Shown in pieces: positions 48,401-56,004 of a DNA stretch of 64,000 bases. A program made the translations under genes and the position numbers. The stretch's first letter is position 1. Each line of letters opens with the position of its first letter. Source of the DNA: Tianweitania populi (GTDB taxonomy: Bacteria > Pseudomonadota > Alphaproteobacteria > Rhizobiales > Rhizobiaceae); the NCBI RefSeq assembly GCF_014652875.1, contig NZ_BMZQ01000001.1, positions 1,116,001 to 1,180,000 on the forward strand. The letters run 5' to 3'. The notes beneath the pieces were generated by a model. That model worked only from the letters and a program-made list of their open reading frames with translations. It made no database searches and was not told the origin of the DNA.

Positions 48401-49312
48401 CGCAGCGCCATCTCGGAAGTGGTTGAATCCGCAACGCAGCGCTTTGCCGATGCGACGACGGAGATGAAGAAGACCGCCGACGCGATCCGCACTGACTTGG
48501 AAGACACGCGCTCGCAGCTCAAGAAGGGCGTTCTCGACCTGCCGGAAGAAACCAAGCAGTCGACCTCGGCCATGCGCCGCGCTGTGACCGAGCAGATCAA
48601 CGCGCTGAAGGAACTGTCGGATATCGTCGCCAAGTCCGGCCGTGCCTTCGATGCGACGGAACGCTCGGCTCCCCGTCAGCCCGCTCCAGCCCCTGTTGCG
48701 TCACCTTCTCCGGCGCCAGCGGCACAGGTGGCAGCACCGCGTCCCGCTCCGGCTCCGGCAGCGCGCCCCGTTGCAGCCCCGGCAGCAACGGCGGTGATGA
48801 CCGCACCGGCCCCGGCAACGCGTTTGCAGCCATCACAGCCGGCACCGGCCCGCGAAGCGGCGCCTCAGGGCGGTTGGGTTCGCGATCTGCTGCGTGGCGC
48901 CTCGCGCGAAGAAACGGCTGTGGCGGCACCGGCTGCGCAACCGACGACCCCGGCCCGTTCACCGCTGCATGTGGTGGAATCGCTCAATTCGCTTTCGGTC
49001 GATATCGCCCGGGCGATTGATCATGATGCCTCGATCGAGCTGTGGGATCGCTATCGTAAGGGCGAGCGCAACGTCTTCACGCGTCGCCTTTACACGCTGA
49101 AGGGTCAGCAGACCTTTGACGAAATCCGCCGCAAGTACGAGGGCGATACGGAGTTCCGCACTGCGGTTGACCGCTACTGCAACGACTTCGACAAGCTTCT
49201 GGCCGATGTGACCCGCAACGATCGCGATAACATGATGGCGCAGACCTATCTTTCGTCCGATACGGGCAAGGTCTACACGATGCTCGCCCACGCCAGCGGC
49301 CGCCTGAAGTAA
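42476..49312 (+). CDS. Giant coiled-coil growth pole ring protein (GPR/RgsE-like)
   Basis: 2278 residues. In Agrobacterium tumefaciens the homologous protein GPR forms a ring at the growing pole and is needed for polar growth and rod shape; RgsE is the Sinorhizobium counterpart. Here: acidic N-terminus (1-110), Pro/Ala linker (110-180), two TM helices (about 204-226 and 245-266; WGATILSTAWVGGGALLANA, VIGLAAGTVLPVMLFWAFAV). An uninterrupted helical region (about 270-2060) follows with almost no Pro, containing tandem repeats of 33/44, 36 and 29/40 residues. Then a Pro/Ala linker (2064-2160) and a conserved globular end (2162-2278) with SIELWDRYRKGERNVFTRRL. Repeats resemble apolipoprotein helices. 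Homology is by architecture and family recognition; orthology should be confirmed. Confidence 0.85.
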   Translation: MALKVNSSRKPDPAIDDQDVSRELEEALALDLTGDLDMDSSMEDLELQISQAAEELAREGRGDHQPVAEAPVVEEPVASEQPRSDASMQFDPIAGATEDDTLDLDDALLYSGAHAAAEPVATQSAAAAAPVAAAPIVEPRPAPQPKPAAKIEAANVEPAAAPLSRTADPAPAPAPVFAPANDRFKSASTAVERVAERRPSRAGYWGATILSTAWVGGGALLANALYGPQIWQPASYPEILANPSVIGLAAGTVLPVMLFWAFAVMTRRAQEMRIAAQSISEVARRLAEPETIAQDRVMMVGQAIRREVSAMGEGIERTLARAVELETLVHTEVNELERAYSENEMRIRSLVDGLGAEREAVVSHAERVRASISGAHEQLKEELGQAGAVISGNIQDASTRLAATLNESGDALLANFNDRGEQVKSAIDSRLDTISERITTSGEAFAGLLDTRIATLGEKTDGANRALAEMLDERTGGIVSLLGGATRALSEEFELKLGGIEKTLAERGQSLIGAFESRAEALDGNAERLNTALEARARSINETLMARTRDIAGTFATGKQDLITVIDEGKARIGSEMADLVLSTSSMLETRAADFSGRLAATRDDLSANLDEDLRKLEEARTRIDLSLGDARAALSSATDSTRSAIEDALADATGHLQTTLGDASTRLSDLVREAATTVETQFRSGEVALGSSLGGATDRVEAAIGDATTRLDDLIRNAADAVEARFRAGETSIDATLSGTGDRVEAAISGAVSKLQDTFRDGEANLTNSLGGADERVGAAIGGAVTRLQETFRGGEAALGNTLGDASITLEQALREGRATLDKSLSDATSTFDIRVGDARTALETTLGAAREGINLSVHEHSRAIASAVDEQERRFAENRERLSAVLDADLQRIAESRYAVDRMISEQIRGFDEGREQLTRALEDDLLRFAEARLQADSALGGHVEKLAEGRAALSRAIEDDLARLTEVRSEIDSAVSNHVGKLAEGRSYLSRVMEDDLQKLDETRSALDETVLAHVRALSEGGAGVAQSFADSRRAIADLLAAGRAELSDALTNSAASVSVALTADAERLDEAFRRHTGVIEERTRTMETALATGIDNVRGTLERSAGVVAGALRDRLIEVTGSLHEEADKAFVDVDRRIAERVDATAAQLGLRADDVARAFADADREIQARAEQTGTQLSERAAAISGALEEADLRLRRSAEESGERLAAMVEAVASQLGARAEDVARAFAQADREIQVRAEQTGTQLSERAAAITDALGEADQRLRQSAEESGARLAAMVEGVASQLGARAVDVAHAFADADRTIQERAEQSGAKLAERAAAVTKALEEADRRLRARAEQSGELLYAKVGEIAGSFDKIDHQLSTRFAEGGNQLSAHAEELARAIVDADQRLAARFTDSNALLRERSNGIETVLAETDRRIAERIAASDQTLQERAQDIARILGEADQAIASRLDNSGALLGSRTEELAKLLTEADRAIGARFANSGSQLGSRTEELARLLDEADQRLADRVAGSDATLRDRAEAITNAFTEADQRIADRVAQSTGLLASRAEEIVNTLSDTDRQLSARADNAAQALLAKIDEIAQAFDANDGRLTGRAEETAAMLSSRAAELAGIFAEADQRIADRSTQTAELLDGRTQALETALTQADRRLTTSMGALAARVSEQLGDMNQRLEASASTVGEKLNEQVEAAEAKLAASAAELADTFNAVNSHIGQRTGEAAQTIERHARDLSAMLAHRSTEIAKLLDETARPLVERFAASGSELQSNLEEAAERAAEKLRQENEALVNALASRTAETLSAVEGARSSLSAGVGELIERLTNSNARLGELVESAASNLTSIDEKLLGTTQNFATTTERAAQTFASSARLIDANAGRLTELSSSTLKDIAAIARRFDEHGKVLSNASDLLGSAQSNLASTLDDRQGALEELAVGLVKKSEDIERTMRSFEDLVGKALERAEGRTRSSTDQIRSAISEVVESATQRFADATTEMKKTADAIRTDLEDTRSQLKKGVLDLPEETKQSTSAMRRAVTEQINALKELSDIVAKSGRAFDATERSAPRQPAPAPVASPSPAPAAQVAAPRPAPAPAARPVAAPAATAVMTAPAPATRLQPSQPAPAREAAPQGGWVRDLLRGASREETAVAAPAAQPTTPARSPLHVVESLNSLSVDIARAIDHDASIELWDRYRKGERNVFTRRLYTLKGQQTFDEIRRKYEGDTEFRTAVDRYCNDFDKLLADVTRNDRDNMMAQTYLSSDTGKVYTMLAHASGRLK
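44456..44884 (+). repeat. GPR repeat block A: 33/44-residue hendecad units
   Basis: Residues 661-803. Units start at L661 (33 residues), L694 (44), L738 (33) and L771 (33), each beginning LG/LS-x-x-x-x-R and ending in a GExxL-x-x-[ST] stretch. All lengths are multiples of 11, the signature of right-handed or straight helical coils. Confidence 0.8.
45095..45526 (+). repeat. GPR repeat block B: 36-residue units
   Basis: Residues 874-1017. Four units start at 874, 910, 946 and 982, with the shared pattern xExR-xxLSRxxEDDLxRxxExR. A fifth, weaker unit follows at 1018. 36 = 2 x 18. Confidence 0.8.
45890..47434 (+). repeat. GPR repeat block C: seventeen 29/40-residue units
   Basis: Residues 1139-1653. 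Fifteen units of 29 residues and two of 40 follow one another without a gap, each beginning D-[RQ]-x-[LI] and ending near [LF]-x-[ED]-A. The two 40-residue units (1197 and 1266) carry an 11-residue insert. DNA repeats are 87 and 120 bases. 29 = 11 + 18; 40 = 11 + 11 + 18. Confidence 0.88.
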
Positions 49313-49334
49313 GCAGCAGGCATCACAAACAAGC

Positions 49335-49360
49335 AAAAGGCGGGCTTTGGTCCGCCTTTT
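49335..49360 (+). terminator. Rho-independent terminator after the GPR gene
   Basis: AAAAGGCGG (49335-49343) / CCGCCTTTT (49352-49360) then TTGTG. It ends 21 bases before the GNAT start. Confidence 0.8.
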
Positions 49361-49380
49361 TTGTGCAAGGAGGAAGGGTC

Positions 49381-49890
49381 TTGATTACGACCGATCGACT
49401 GCTGCTTCGGCCTCATACGATCGAGGACATGGACGCGCACTACGCGCTGTCCGCAGAGCCGGAAGTATACCGCTTTCTGGCAGGACGGCCCTCGACACAG
49501 GAAGAAACCTGGCTGCGGTTGCTTCGCTTCGTCGGGCACTGGAGCAGCTTCGACTATGGCCTCTTTGCCGTGGTCGATCGCTCGACGGGAAAGCTGATCG
49601 GCGATACGGGCCTTGCCCATTTCTGCCGCGAGCTTGGGCCGGATTTCGATCCCTATCCGGAAACAGCCTGGATTTTCAGCGCCTCCGTGCATGGCAAGGG
49701 CATGGCGTTCGAGGCTGCCTCGGCTGCGCATGACTGGTTCGAGACCAAGACGGGCAAGCGTGAAGCTGTCGCGATCATCAATCCAGACAACGCGGCATCG
49801 CTGCGGCTGGCGGGCAAGCTGGGTTATGAAGCGTTTGGCAGCGCGACCTACAAGGAGCACGACGTCACGACGCTGCGCCGTACGCCCTAA
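49381..49890 (+). CDS. GNAT N-acetyltransferase (RimJ/RimL type)
   Basis: 169 residues: LITTDRLLLRPHTIEDMDAH, the acetyl-CoA-binding region in SASVHGKGMAFEAASAAHDW, and IINPDNAASLRLAGKLGYEA. This is the arrangement of ribosomal-protein or small-molecule acetyltransferases. The start is TTG 49381 with AAGGAGGAAGG directly upstream; GTG 49363 is upstream of that SD and less likely. Acceptor substrate unknown. It lies between the GPR terminator and the Mla operon terminator. Confidence 0.87.
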   Translation: MITTDRLLLRPHTIEDMDAHYALSAEPEVYRFLAGRPSTQEETWLRLLRFVGHWSSFDYGLFAVVDRSTGKLIGDTGLAHFCRELGPDFDPYPETAWIFSASVHGKGMAFEAASAAHDWFETKTGKREAVAIINPDNAASLRLAGKLGYEAFGSATYKEHDVTTLRRTP

Positions 49891-49923
49891 ACAAAAAGCG
49901 CACCGCCAAGGGCGACGCGCTTC
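49891..49923 (-). terminator. Terminator of the Mla-type operon
   Basis: On the minus strand AAGCGC (49922-49917) / GCGCTT (49901-49896), with an inner CGCC/GGCG pair, is followed by TTTGTTT, about 46 bases after the lipoprotein stop. Confidence 0.65.
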
Positions 49924-49968
49924 GTATTCGATTTGTTTAAGACGGTCCGTCGGATCGTCTTGGTGACC

Positions 49969-50568
49969 TCAGATCGAAGACGCCGTCCAGGCGACGATCT
50001 CGGCACCGGCCTGATTGAAGGCGCTGTCGAGCGCTTCCACATAAGCAGCGTTGCCCTTGGCGCCGCCACCAAGCGGTGCCCGCGCGGTGAAGGTGCGCGA
50101 GGCGCGTACCACGCCCGTGCGATCATTGAGAACGCGGATGAACAGCTCGACCACAGCCGAATTGCCGGCTGCATCGATCTGGAAGCGGCGGACCTCGGTC
50201 ACGACCTGATAGTCGATCGCCAAGCCTTCACCGGGCTTGCCCACGCCGCCGAAGCGACCGGAAGCCTGGAAGCTCTCTGCCAGCCGGGCCTGAACGACGC
50301 GAGGCAGACGATCGGCCCACTGTGCACCGCCGAGATATTCGATTTCGCCGACAGCCGGCGTGATGACGATGCGCTCGCTGTCCAGCGCCTTGAGCGCAGT
50401 CGGCTCGGCAATCAGCACCTGCAACCGCCCACGACGCGCACCCTCGCTCGCGCGGGGTGCGGAGAGTGAATAGGTATCCAGCGGTGCCGGGCCGGAGCCG
50501 AGCAGCGCGCATCCCGACAGTGCCAGGGACAAAGCCAAGACACCAAGTAGCCGACTTCTTGAACGCAC
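49969..50568 (-). CDS. ABC-type transport auxiliary lipoprotein (PqiC-like)
   Basis: 199 residues with lipobox LALSGC after RSRSRLLGVLALSL, then the auxiliary-lipoprotein domain: LDTYSLSAP, RRGRLQVLIAEPTALKALDS, LGGAQWADRLPRVVQARL and VRASRTFTA. Such proteins sit in the outer membrane and work with MCE transporters. Start chosen at GTG 50568, where GGGGA precedes a compact signal. The alternative TTG 50655 overlaps the mlaD stop by four bases and adds 29 polar residues. Last gene of the operon. Confidence 0.87.
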   Translation of the reverse strand: MRSRSRLLGVLALSLALSGCALLGSGPAPLDTYSLSAPRASEGARRGRLQVLIAEPTALKALDSERIVITPAVGEIEYLGGAQWADRLPRVVQARLAESFQASGRFGGVGKPGEGLAIDYQVVTEVRRFQIDAAGNSAVVELFIRVLNDRTGVVRASRTFTARAPLGGGAKGNAAYVEALDSAFNQAGAEIVAWTASSI

Positions 50569-50651
50569 TGGAAATCCCCGCCTTAACCCTGAATCACTGC
50601 CTGCACGGGCAATGCAACCGTTGATATGTGTTGTCGCAGCACTGCGGCTTG

Positions 50652-52025
50652 TCAACGCCGTGCCCGCCCATCGTATTCACGAACGCCACCTTCACCACCG
50701 GAAATGATCCGCTGCGGGTTGCGGCTGAGATCGTTGACCGACTGTTCGATACGATTGATCGCGCGGCGACCGTCGGAAACCAGCCCGTCGATGTTACGCA
50801 GACCCTGATCGCTGAAGCGGGTCAGGTTGTCCGTGATGACGCCAATGCGCGCATTCAATTGGTCGGCGACCTGCTTGAACGAACGCAGCGTGTTGCTGGC
50901 ATCTGCCATCAAGCCATTGGCCTCGCCCGAACCCAGCAGATTGTCGACCTTCAGCAGGATGCCATCGACGCGCACCGATGCCTGGTTCAGGCGCTGCATG
51001 AACTGCTGCGCATCGGCAACCGTCTGGTCGATGTCGCCGGCGCGCTGGCCGATCTTGTCGGTCACGGCCGCGAAGTCGTTCATGGCGCGGTTGGCCGAAA
51101 CGCCGGCCTGCTCGATATTGGTCAGCGTGTTGCGCACCGTTGCCGGATCGACCGCCTGGACGACGTCGTTGACGCGAGCGATTGTCGTATTGGCGCCGGT
51201 GACAACGGACTCGACGGAGTCGGCGGCGGCGTTCAGGGACGACATGATGGCATCGACGCGGCCAGACGAGTCCCGCAAGGTCTCGGTGAAGGTCGTGACG
51301 TTGTTGACGATCTCCGAAACCTGCTCGCGGTTCACCGAGTTGAGCAGGCCTTCTGCCGCCGTCAAAGCGCCGTCGAGCTTCTGGGATGCGCCATCCAGCG
51401 TTTCAGACAGGCGGCTCACGCTTGCCAGGAATGTGTCGATGCCTTCCGCATTGCGGGCGAGCGAATCTGAGAAGACCTTTACGTTCTGAACGGTGTCGGT
51501 CAGCGGGCCGCGCGCATCCTTGGTGAAGCCTTCGAGTTCCACCAGCACGGAATCTGCGCGGCGGAAAATCTGCTGCGCGGTCTGCAGAAGGTTGGTCACA
51601 GCCGAGGGATTTGCGGTGATTTGTGCAACCTCACCGGTGCGCTCGGCTTCTTGCAACAGGTTTGGCTCGGCTAGATTGCCGCCCTTGAGCTCGATGTTGG
51701 CTTGGCCCGTCAAACCGGCCAGACCAATATCGGCCTGTGTGGATTGGGTGATTGGCGTGGAGGTATTGATCTCCGCATCGGCAATTGCGTCGGTCGGGTT
51801 GTTACGGTCGATAAAAACGCGGGTGATGTCACCGACCTTGACGCCGTTGAACAGCACGGCGCTGCCGCGGCCGAGGCCGGACGCGGAGCCCGGAATGCGC
51901 ACGCGCAGCGTCGCGGTTTCGCCCTGGCTGTCCACCACCGCCGTCCAGTACACGAAGGCAAAGGCTGCAAGGATCGCAGCGATCGTGAAGATACCCACGA
52001 CCACATAGTTGGCTCTGGTTTCCAT
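50652..52025 (-). CDS. mlaD: MCE-family substrate-binding protein (MlaD-like)
   Basis: 457 residues: N-terminal TM helix (VVVGIFTIAAILAAFAFVYW), one MCE domain with LRVRIPGSASGLGRGSAVLF, NGVKVGDITRVFI and LAGLTGQANIELKGG, then a long helical tail (about 150-440) rich in Asn/Thr and Asp, with heptad-like spacing. The periplasmic MCE ring passes phospholipids between membranes. The start abuts the stop of mlaF without a gap. The tail is longer than in E. coli MlaD (183 residues) and closer to PqiB/YebT-like tubes or Rhizobiales MlaD. Confidence 0.92.
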   Translation of the reverse strand: METRANYVVVGIFTIAAILAAFAFVYWTAVVDSQGETATLRVRIPGSASGLGRGSAVLFNGVKVGDITRVFIDRNNPTDAIADAEINTSTPITQSTQADIGLAGLTGQANIELKGGNLAEPNLLQEAERTGEVAQITANPSAVTNLLQTAQQIFRRADSVLVELEGFTKDARGPLTDTVQNVKVFSDSLARNAEGIDTFLASVSRLSETLDGASQKLDGALTAAEGLLNSVNREQVSEIVNNVTTFTETLRDSSGRVDAIMSSLNAAADSVESVVTGANTTIARVNDVVQAVDPATVRNTLTNIEQAGVSANRAMNDFAAVTDKIGQRAGDIDQTVADAQQFMQRLNQASVRVDGILLKVDNLLGSGEANGLMADASNTLRSFKQVADQLNARIGVITDNLTRFSDQGLRNIDGLVSDGRRAINRIEQSVNDLSRNPQRIISGGEGGVREYDGRARR

Positions 52026-52862
52026 CTACGCCGTTTCCCGCGCTTCGAGGTCGATTTGCCGCGCGCGCTTGCCGCGGAAGTAGGATTTTACCCAAGGCTC
52101 ATCGCTTTTCAGCATGTCCTCGATGGTGCCGTCGACCAGCACCCGCTTCTTGCCGAGCACCGCAATGCGGTCGCAGGCCGAGAACAGGCTGTCGAGATCG
52201 TGGGTCACCATGTAAACCGTGAGGCCGAGCGTGTCCCGCAAGGTCTTCACCAGATCGTCGAAGTCTGCCGCGCCGATCGGATCAAGGCCGGATGTCGGCT
52301 CGTCCAGGAACACGATGGCTGGGTCGAGCGCCAGTGCGCGCGCCAGGGCAGCGCGCTTGATCATGCCGCCGGACAGTTCGGACGGATATTTCGGACCAGC
52401 ATCCTGCGGCAGACCGACGAGGTCGATCTTCAACCGCGCCAACTCGTTCATCAGCTTGGGCGGCAGATCGAGATATTCGCGCATCGGCACCTGGATGTTC
52501 TCCAGCACGGTCAGTGCCGAGAACAATGCGCCATGCTGAAACAGCACACCGGTGCGCATATCAACGGCCATGCGCGTGCGCTCGTTGGCGCCATCGAGAT
52601 CAACGCCAAGCAGCTTGATCGTGCCGCTCTGCTTCTTGTTCAAGCCCAGCACCGTGCGCAGCAGAACCGATTTGCCGGTGCCCGAACCGCCGACGAAACC
52701 AAGGATCTCGCCGCGATACACATCGAGCGACAGGTTTTCGAGGATGGTCTTGTCGCCGAACGACACGGTGACGTCGCGCGCTTCGAGAATGACCTCGCGC
52801 TCGCCGCCTCCATTGGGCGCCGTCATGTTGTTCTGTTCCGGTTGTTGTGTGGACGCGTCCAA
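52026..52862 (-). CDS. mlaF: MlaF-like ABC transporter ATP-binding protein
   Basis: 278-residue ATPase for the MCE transporter: Walker A VGGSGTGKSVLLRTVL, Q-loop region FQHGALFSALTVLEN, signature ELSGGMIKRAALARALA, Walker B PAIVFLDEPTSGLDP and switch His in YMVTHDLDSL. GMIKRAALARA is typical of the MlaF/Ttg2A class. It follows mlaE by eight bases and touches mlaD. Confidence 0.94.
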   Translation of the reverse strand: MDASTQQPEQNNMTAPNGGGEREVILEARDVTVSFGDKTILENLSLDVYRGEILGFVGGSGTGKSVLLRTVLGLNKKQSGTIKLLGVDLDGANERTRMAVDMRTGVLFQHGALFSALTVLENIQVPMREYLDLPPKLMNELARLKIDLVGLPQDAGPKYPSELSGGMIKRAALARALALDPAIVFLDEPTSGLDPIGAADFDDLVKTLRDTLGLTVYMVTHDLDSLFSACDRIAVLGKKRVLVDGTIEDMLKSDEPWVKSYFRGKRARQIDLEARETA

Positions 52863-52870
52863 CCTGTGCC

Positions 52871-54049
52871 TCAGAAATTGATGGCCGCGTAGAACATGGC
52901 GAAGAGCCCGTCCACGACAATGACGATGAAGATCGATTTCACGACCGAGGTGGTGACCTGGCGACCGAGCGATTCGGCGCTGCCGCCCACCTTCATACCT
53001 TCAACCGAACCGATGATGCCGATGATGATGGCCATGAATGGCGCCTTGATCAGGCCGGCGAGAATGGAGGACAGGTCAATCGATTCGCGCAGCCGGTCGA
53101 TGAAGGCCTGCGGCGGAATGCCGGAATAGCTCCACGCTACGAACATCGCTCCGCCCAATGCGGCGAAGTTGGCGATGATCGACAGACACGGCAGCGCGAT
53201 GACGAGCGCGACAAGACGCGGGAAAACAAGCACGCCAACCGGATTGAGGCCGATGACCTGAAGCGCGTCGATTTCTTCGCGCATCTTCATCGAGCCGATT
53301 TCGGCCGTGATGGCGCTGCCCGAGCGACCTGCGATCATGATGGCCGTGAGCAGCACGCCCAGTTCGCGCATGATCAGAATACCGACGAGATCAACCACGA
53401 AGATTTCGGCGCCGAAGTAGCGCAGCTGGAACGCACCCTGCTGTGCGATGATGGCGCCCACGATCGCCGCCATCAGCACGACCACGGGAATCGCGCCCAC
53501 GCCCATCTTGTCGATCTGCGAGGCAATAGCCGCCGGGTTGATGGCATGACCACGGCCGAGCTTCATCTGGGCGCCGCGGATCGTCGAGCCCAGGATGTGC
53601 ATGCCTGCCAGGAAGTCCGTTCCGAGCGACGCCACATTGCGGCCGACGATCTCGAACGGCGCCAGCCAATCGAAGCGGCCAGCTGTGACCGGCGCGTCCT
53701 CGAACTTGGCCATTTCATCGACGGCATCGAGCAGGATCGCCATCGTGTCGGAAGCGTTGACGAAATCAACGTCCGCACCCTTGTTGGCCTGCTTTTGCGC
53801 CAACCGCTTGATCAGCCACGCACCGGCGGTGTCGAAGGAGGAAACCTGTCCGAGATCGAGCCGCAAGCTACGAACGCCATCGCGATTCTCAAGCTCGCGC
53901 ATCCCGGCATCCACCTGGGCAACGCTGTGGGTTGTCCAGGGACCGGTGAAGGTGCAGGTCACACCGTCACCGTCTTCCGTGACGGCAATATCCGCATTGT
54001 CTTGGAGCTGCGCGTCGGCGCTTGCACCGTCTTCGGCTTTGGTCAACAT
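52871..54049 (-). CDS. mlaE: MlaE-like ABC permease with N-terminal STAS-like domain
   Basis: 392 residues. Residues about 15-125 form a STAS/MlaB-like domain (LRLDLGQVSSFDTAGAWLIK), fused to the five-helix MlaE permease with IPVVVLMAAIVGAIIAQQGA, ELGVLLTAIMIAGRSGSAIT and EEIDALQVIGLNPVGVLVFP. In E. coli the STAS partner MlaB is a separate protein; here it is part of the permease. First gene of mlaE-mlaF-mlaD-lipoprotein. Divergent from the epimerase gene. Confidence 0.93.
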   Translation of the reverse strand: MLTKAEDGASADAQLQDNADIAVTEDGDGVTCTFTGPWTTHSVAQVDAGMRELENRDGVRSLRLDLGQVSSFDTAGAWLIKRLAQKQANKGADVDFVNASDTMAILLDAVDEMAKFEDAPVTAGRFDWLAPFEIVGRNVASLGTDFLAGMHILGSTIRGAQMKLGRGHAINPAAIASQIDKMGVGAIPVVVLMAAIVGAIIAQQGAFQLRYFGAEIFVVDLVGILIMRELGVLLTAIMIAGRSGSAITAEIGSMKMREEIDALQVIGLNPVGVLVFPRLVALVIALPCLSIIANFAALGGAMFVAWSYSGIPPQAFIDRLRESIDLSSILAGLIKAPFMAIIIGIIGSVEGMKVGGSAESLGRQVTTSVVKSIFIVIVVDGLFAMFYAAINF

Positions 54050-54115
54050 GTTGCCTTCTTAGCCCGACCCGCGTGCACTGTCATTGTGCTCACGGCAACA
54101 CTCGCGAGATGTTTG

Positions 54116-55099
54116 ATGCCGCGCCATCTTTACCTTGAAGAAGAACGATTTCCGATAGCCGGCGCTTTTACGATCGCCCGCGGCTCCAAGACGGAAGCCG
54201 AAGTGATCCTGTGCACCTTGGTCGAAGATAGAGCGCAGGGACGCGGCGAATGCGTGCCATATCGCCGCTATGGTGAAACAACGGAAAGCGTCCGATTGCA
54301 AATCGAAACAGCAAGATCTGCAATCGAAAGCGGAATTGATCGTCAAGAATTGATTGACGTAATGGCTCCAGGTGCGGCTCGCAATGCCGTGGACTGCGCT
54401 TTGTGGGATCTTCAAGCCAAACAAAGCGGACGCAGCGTCAGCGAGCTGGCCGGTCTGACTGCGCCGCAGCCGCTCGAAACGGCATTCACCATCTCGCTTG
54501 GCGAGCCGGAGAAGATGGCAGTGGACGCCCGCGACAATGCCTGGCGCCCGCTCCTAAAGGTCAAGGTCGGAACAGAAGACGATCGGCCGCGCATGGAGGC
54601 GGTTGCGAAAGCTGCACCGAACAGCCGCATCATTCTCGACGCGAACGAGGGTTGGACGTCCAGCAACATCGAGATGCACCTTGCCGAGGCGGCAAGGCTG
54701 GGCATCGCCCTGATCGAACAGCCGCTGCCGGCCGGCTCCGACGACATGCTTGGCCGCATCGACCGCCCGGTGCCTGTTTGCGCCGACGAAAGCGTGCATG
54801 GCCTGGATGATCTTGCCGATCTTCGCGGCCGCTATGACGCCATCAACATCAAGCTGGACAAAACAGGCGGGCTGACAGCAGCGCTCGATCTGCGCCATGC
54901 AGCAGAAGCGCTCGGCTTCCAGATCATGGTGGGCTGCATGGTCGGCACGTCTTTATCGATGGCGCCGGCGATCCTGCTGGCACAGGGGGCAGCCTTCGTG
55001 GATCTCGATGGTCCGCTCCTGTTGGCACGAGATCGCGATCCGGGCTTGACTTACACCGGCTCCATCGTCTCACCGCCTGTTTCAGCACTGTGGGGCTAA
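54116..55099 (+). CDS. Dipeptide epimerase (L-Ala-D/L-Glu epimerase, enolase superfamily)
   Basis: 327 residues of the muconate-lactonising subgroup. General acid/base lysines: K148 and K150 in LLKVKVG, and K246 in INIKLDKTGG. Metal ligands: Asp in ILDANEGW, Glu in LIEQPLP and Asp in VCADES. C-terminal QIMVGCMVGTSLSMAPA is typical of AE-epimerase. It would recycle cell-wall peptide L-Ala-D-Glu to L-Ala-L-Glu. ATG 54116 is chosen; anything longer runs into mlaE. Substrate specificity is inferred. Confidence 0.88.
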   Translation: MPRHLYLEEERFPIAGAFTIARGSKTEAEVILCTLVEDRAQGRGECVPYRRYGETTESVRLQIETARSAIESGIDRQELIDVMAPGAARNAVDCALWDLQAKQSGRSVSELAGLTAPQPLETAFTISLGEPEKMAVDARDNAWRPLLKVKVGTEDDRPRMEAVAKAAPNSRIILDANEGWTSSNIEMHLAEAARLGIALIEQPLPAGSDDMLGRIDRPVPVCADESVHGLDDLADLRGRYDAINIKLDKTGGLTAALDLRHAAEALGFQIMVGCMVGTSLSMAPAILLAQGAAFVDLDGPLLLARDRDPGLTYTGSIVSPPVSALWG

Positions 55100-55192
55100 G
55101 TGAAGCTCTGTGGTACACAAATGGCTGGACAACCCGGCCGTCGGTTCCCATAGCCAGCATCACCCAGGCGGCTTGATGGTGCGAGGCATGAC

Positions 55193-55972
55193 ATGGATCT
55201 TGGACTGACCGGCAAGAAGGCGATCATCTGCGCTTCAAGCAGAGGCCTTGGCCGTGGCTGCGCGCTTGCTCTGGCCGAGGAAGGCGTCGATGTCGTGCTG
55301 AACGGTCGCGATCCGGAACCGCTTGCCGCAACCGCGCGCGAGATCCGCGACCGCTTCGGGGTCCAGGTCACCGAGGTTGCAGCCGACGTTTCGACCCGCG
55401 AAGGTCAGCAGGCACTGCTTGCAGCCTGTCCAAACCCGGACATCCTCGTCAACAACAATGGCGGCCCGCCTTCGCGCGACTTCCGCAAACTCGATCGGCA
55501 GGCCATGCTCGATGGCGTGACGCAGAACATGGTCACCCCGCTCGAGCTCGTTCAGGCAGTGATCGACGGCATGGCCGAGCGCGGCTTCGGGCGCATCGTG
55601 AACATCACTTCGCTTTCCATTTATATGCCGATCCCCGGGCTGGATCTGTCATCCGGCGCGCGCGCGGGCCTCACCGCCTTCCTGGCGGGCGTCGCCAAGA
55701 CGGTGGCCAACCGCAACGTCACGATCAACGGTCTCCTGCCGGGCAAGTTCGATACGGACCGCATTCGCTCCACGACGCAGTTCGCGGCCGATAAGGCAGG
55801 TGTGCCACTGGAAGAGTTTGCCGAGCGCCAGCGCCGCGAGATCCCGGCCGGGCGCATCGGCACACCGGAAGAGTTCGGCAAGGCCTGTGCCTTTCTGTGC
55901 TCCGAGCACGCCGGTTACATCACCGGACGAAACATGATCCTCGACGGCGGCCTTTATCCCTCCGCTTTTTGA
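55193..55972 (+). CDS. SDR-family protein lacking the YxxxK catalytic pair
   Basis: 259 residues with an intact cofactor motif (CASSRGLGRG) and DILVNNNGGPPSRDF. Where a Ser-Tyr-Lys triad should lie it reads ITSLSIYMPIPGLDLSSGAR: the Tyr and Lys of YxxxK are replaced (SSGAR). The rest, NVTINGLLPGKFDTDRI and ITGRNMILDGG, is SDR-like. Its nearest group appears to be the 3-oxoacyl-ACP-reductase-like SDRs with atypical active sites. It precedes an FAH-family gene, so both could serve one catabolic step. Activity is uncertain. Confidence 0.85.
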   Translation: MDLGLTGKKAIICASSRGLGRGCALALAEEGVDVVLNGRDPEPLAATAREIRDRFGVQVTEVAADVSTREGQQALLAACPNPDILVNNNGGPPSRDFRKLDRQAMLDGVTQNMVTPLELVQAVIDGMAERGFGRIVNITSLSIYMPIPGLDLSSGARAGLTAFLAGVAKTVANRNVTINGLLPGKFDTDRIRSTTQFAADKAGVPLEEFAERQRREIPAGRIGTPEEFGKACAFLCSEHAGYITGRNMILDGGLYPSAF

Positions 55973-56004
55973 GATCACAGAGCAAGAACATCTAGGAGGC
56001 AGCT

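Noticed and set aside
52847-54115. Long in-frame N-terminal extension of the dipeptide epimerase through mlaE
   Set aside because: The extension is antisense to MlaE and not enolase-like; the family begins at about 54116.
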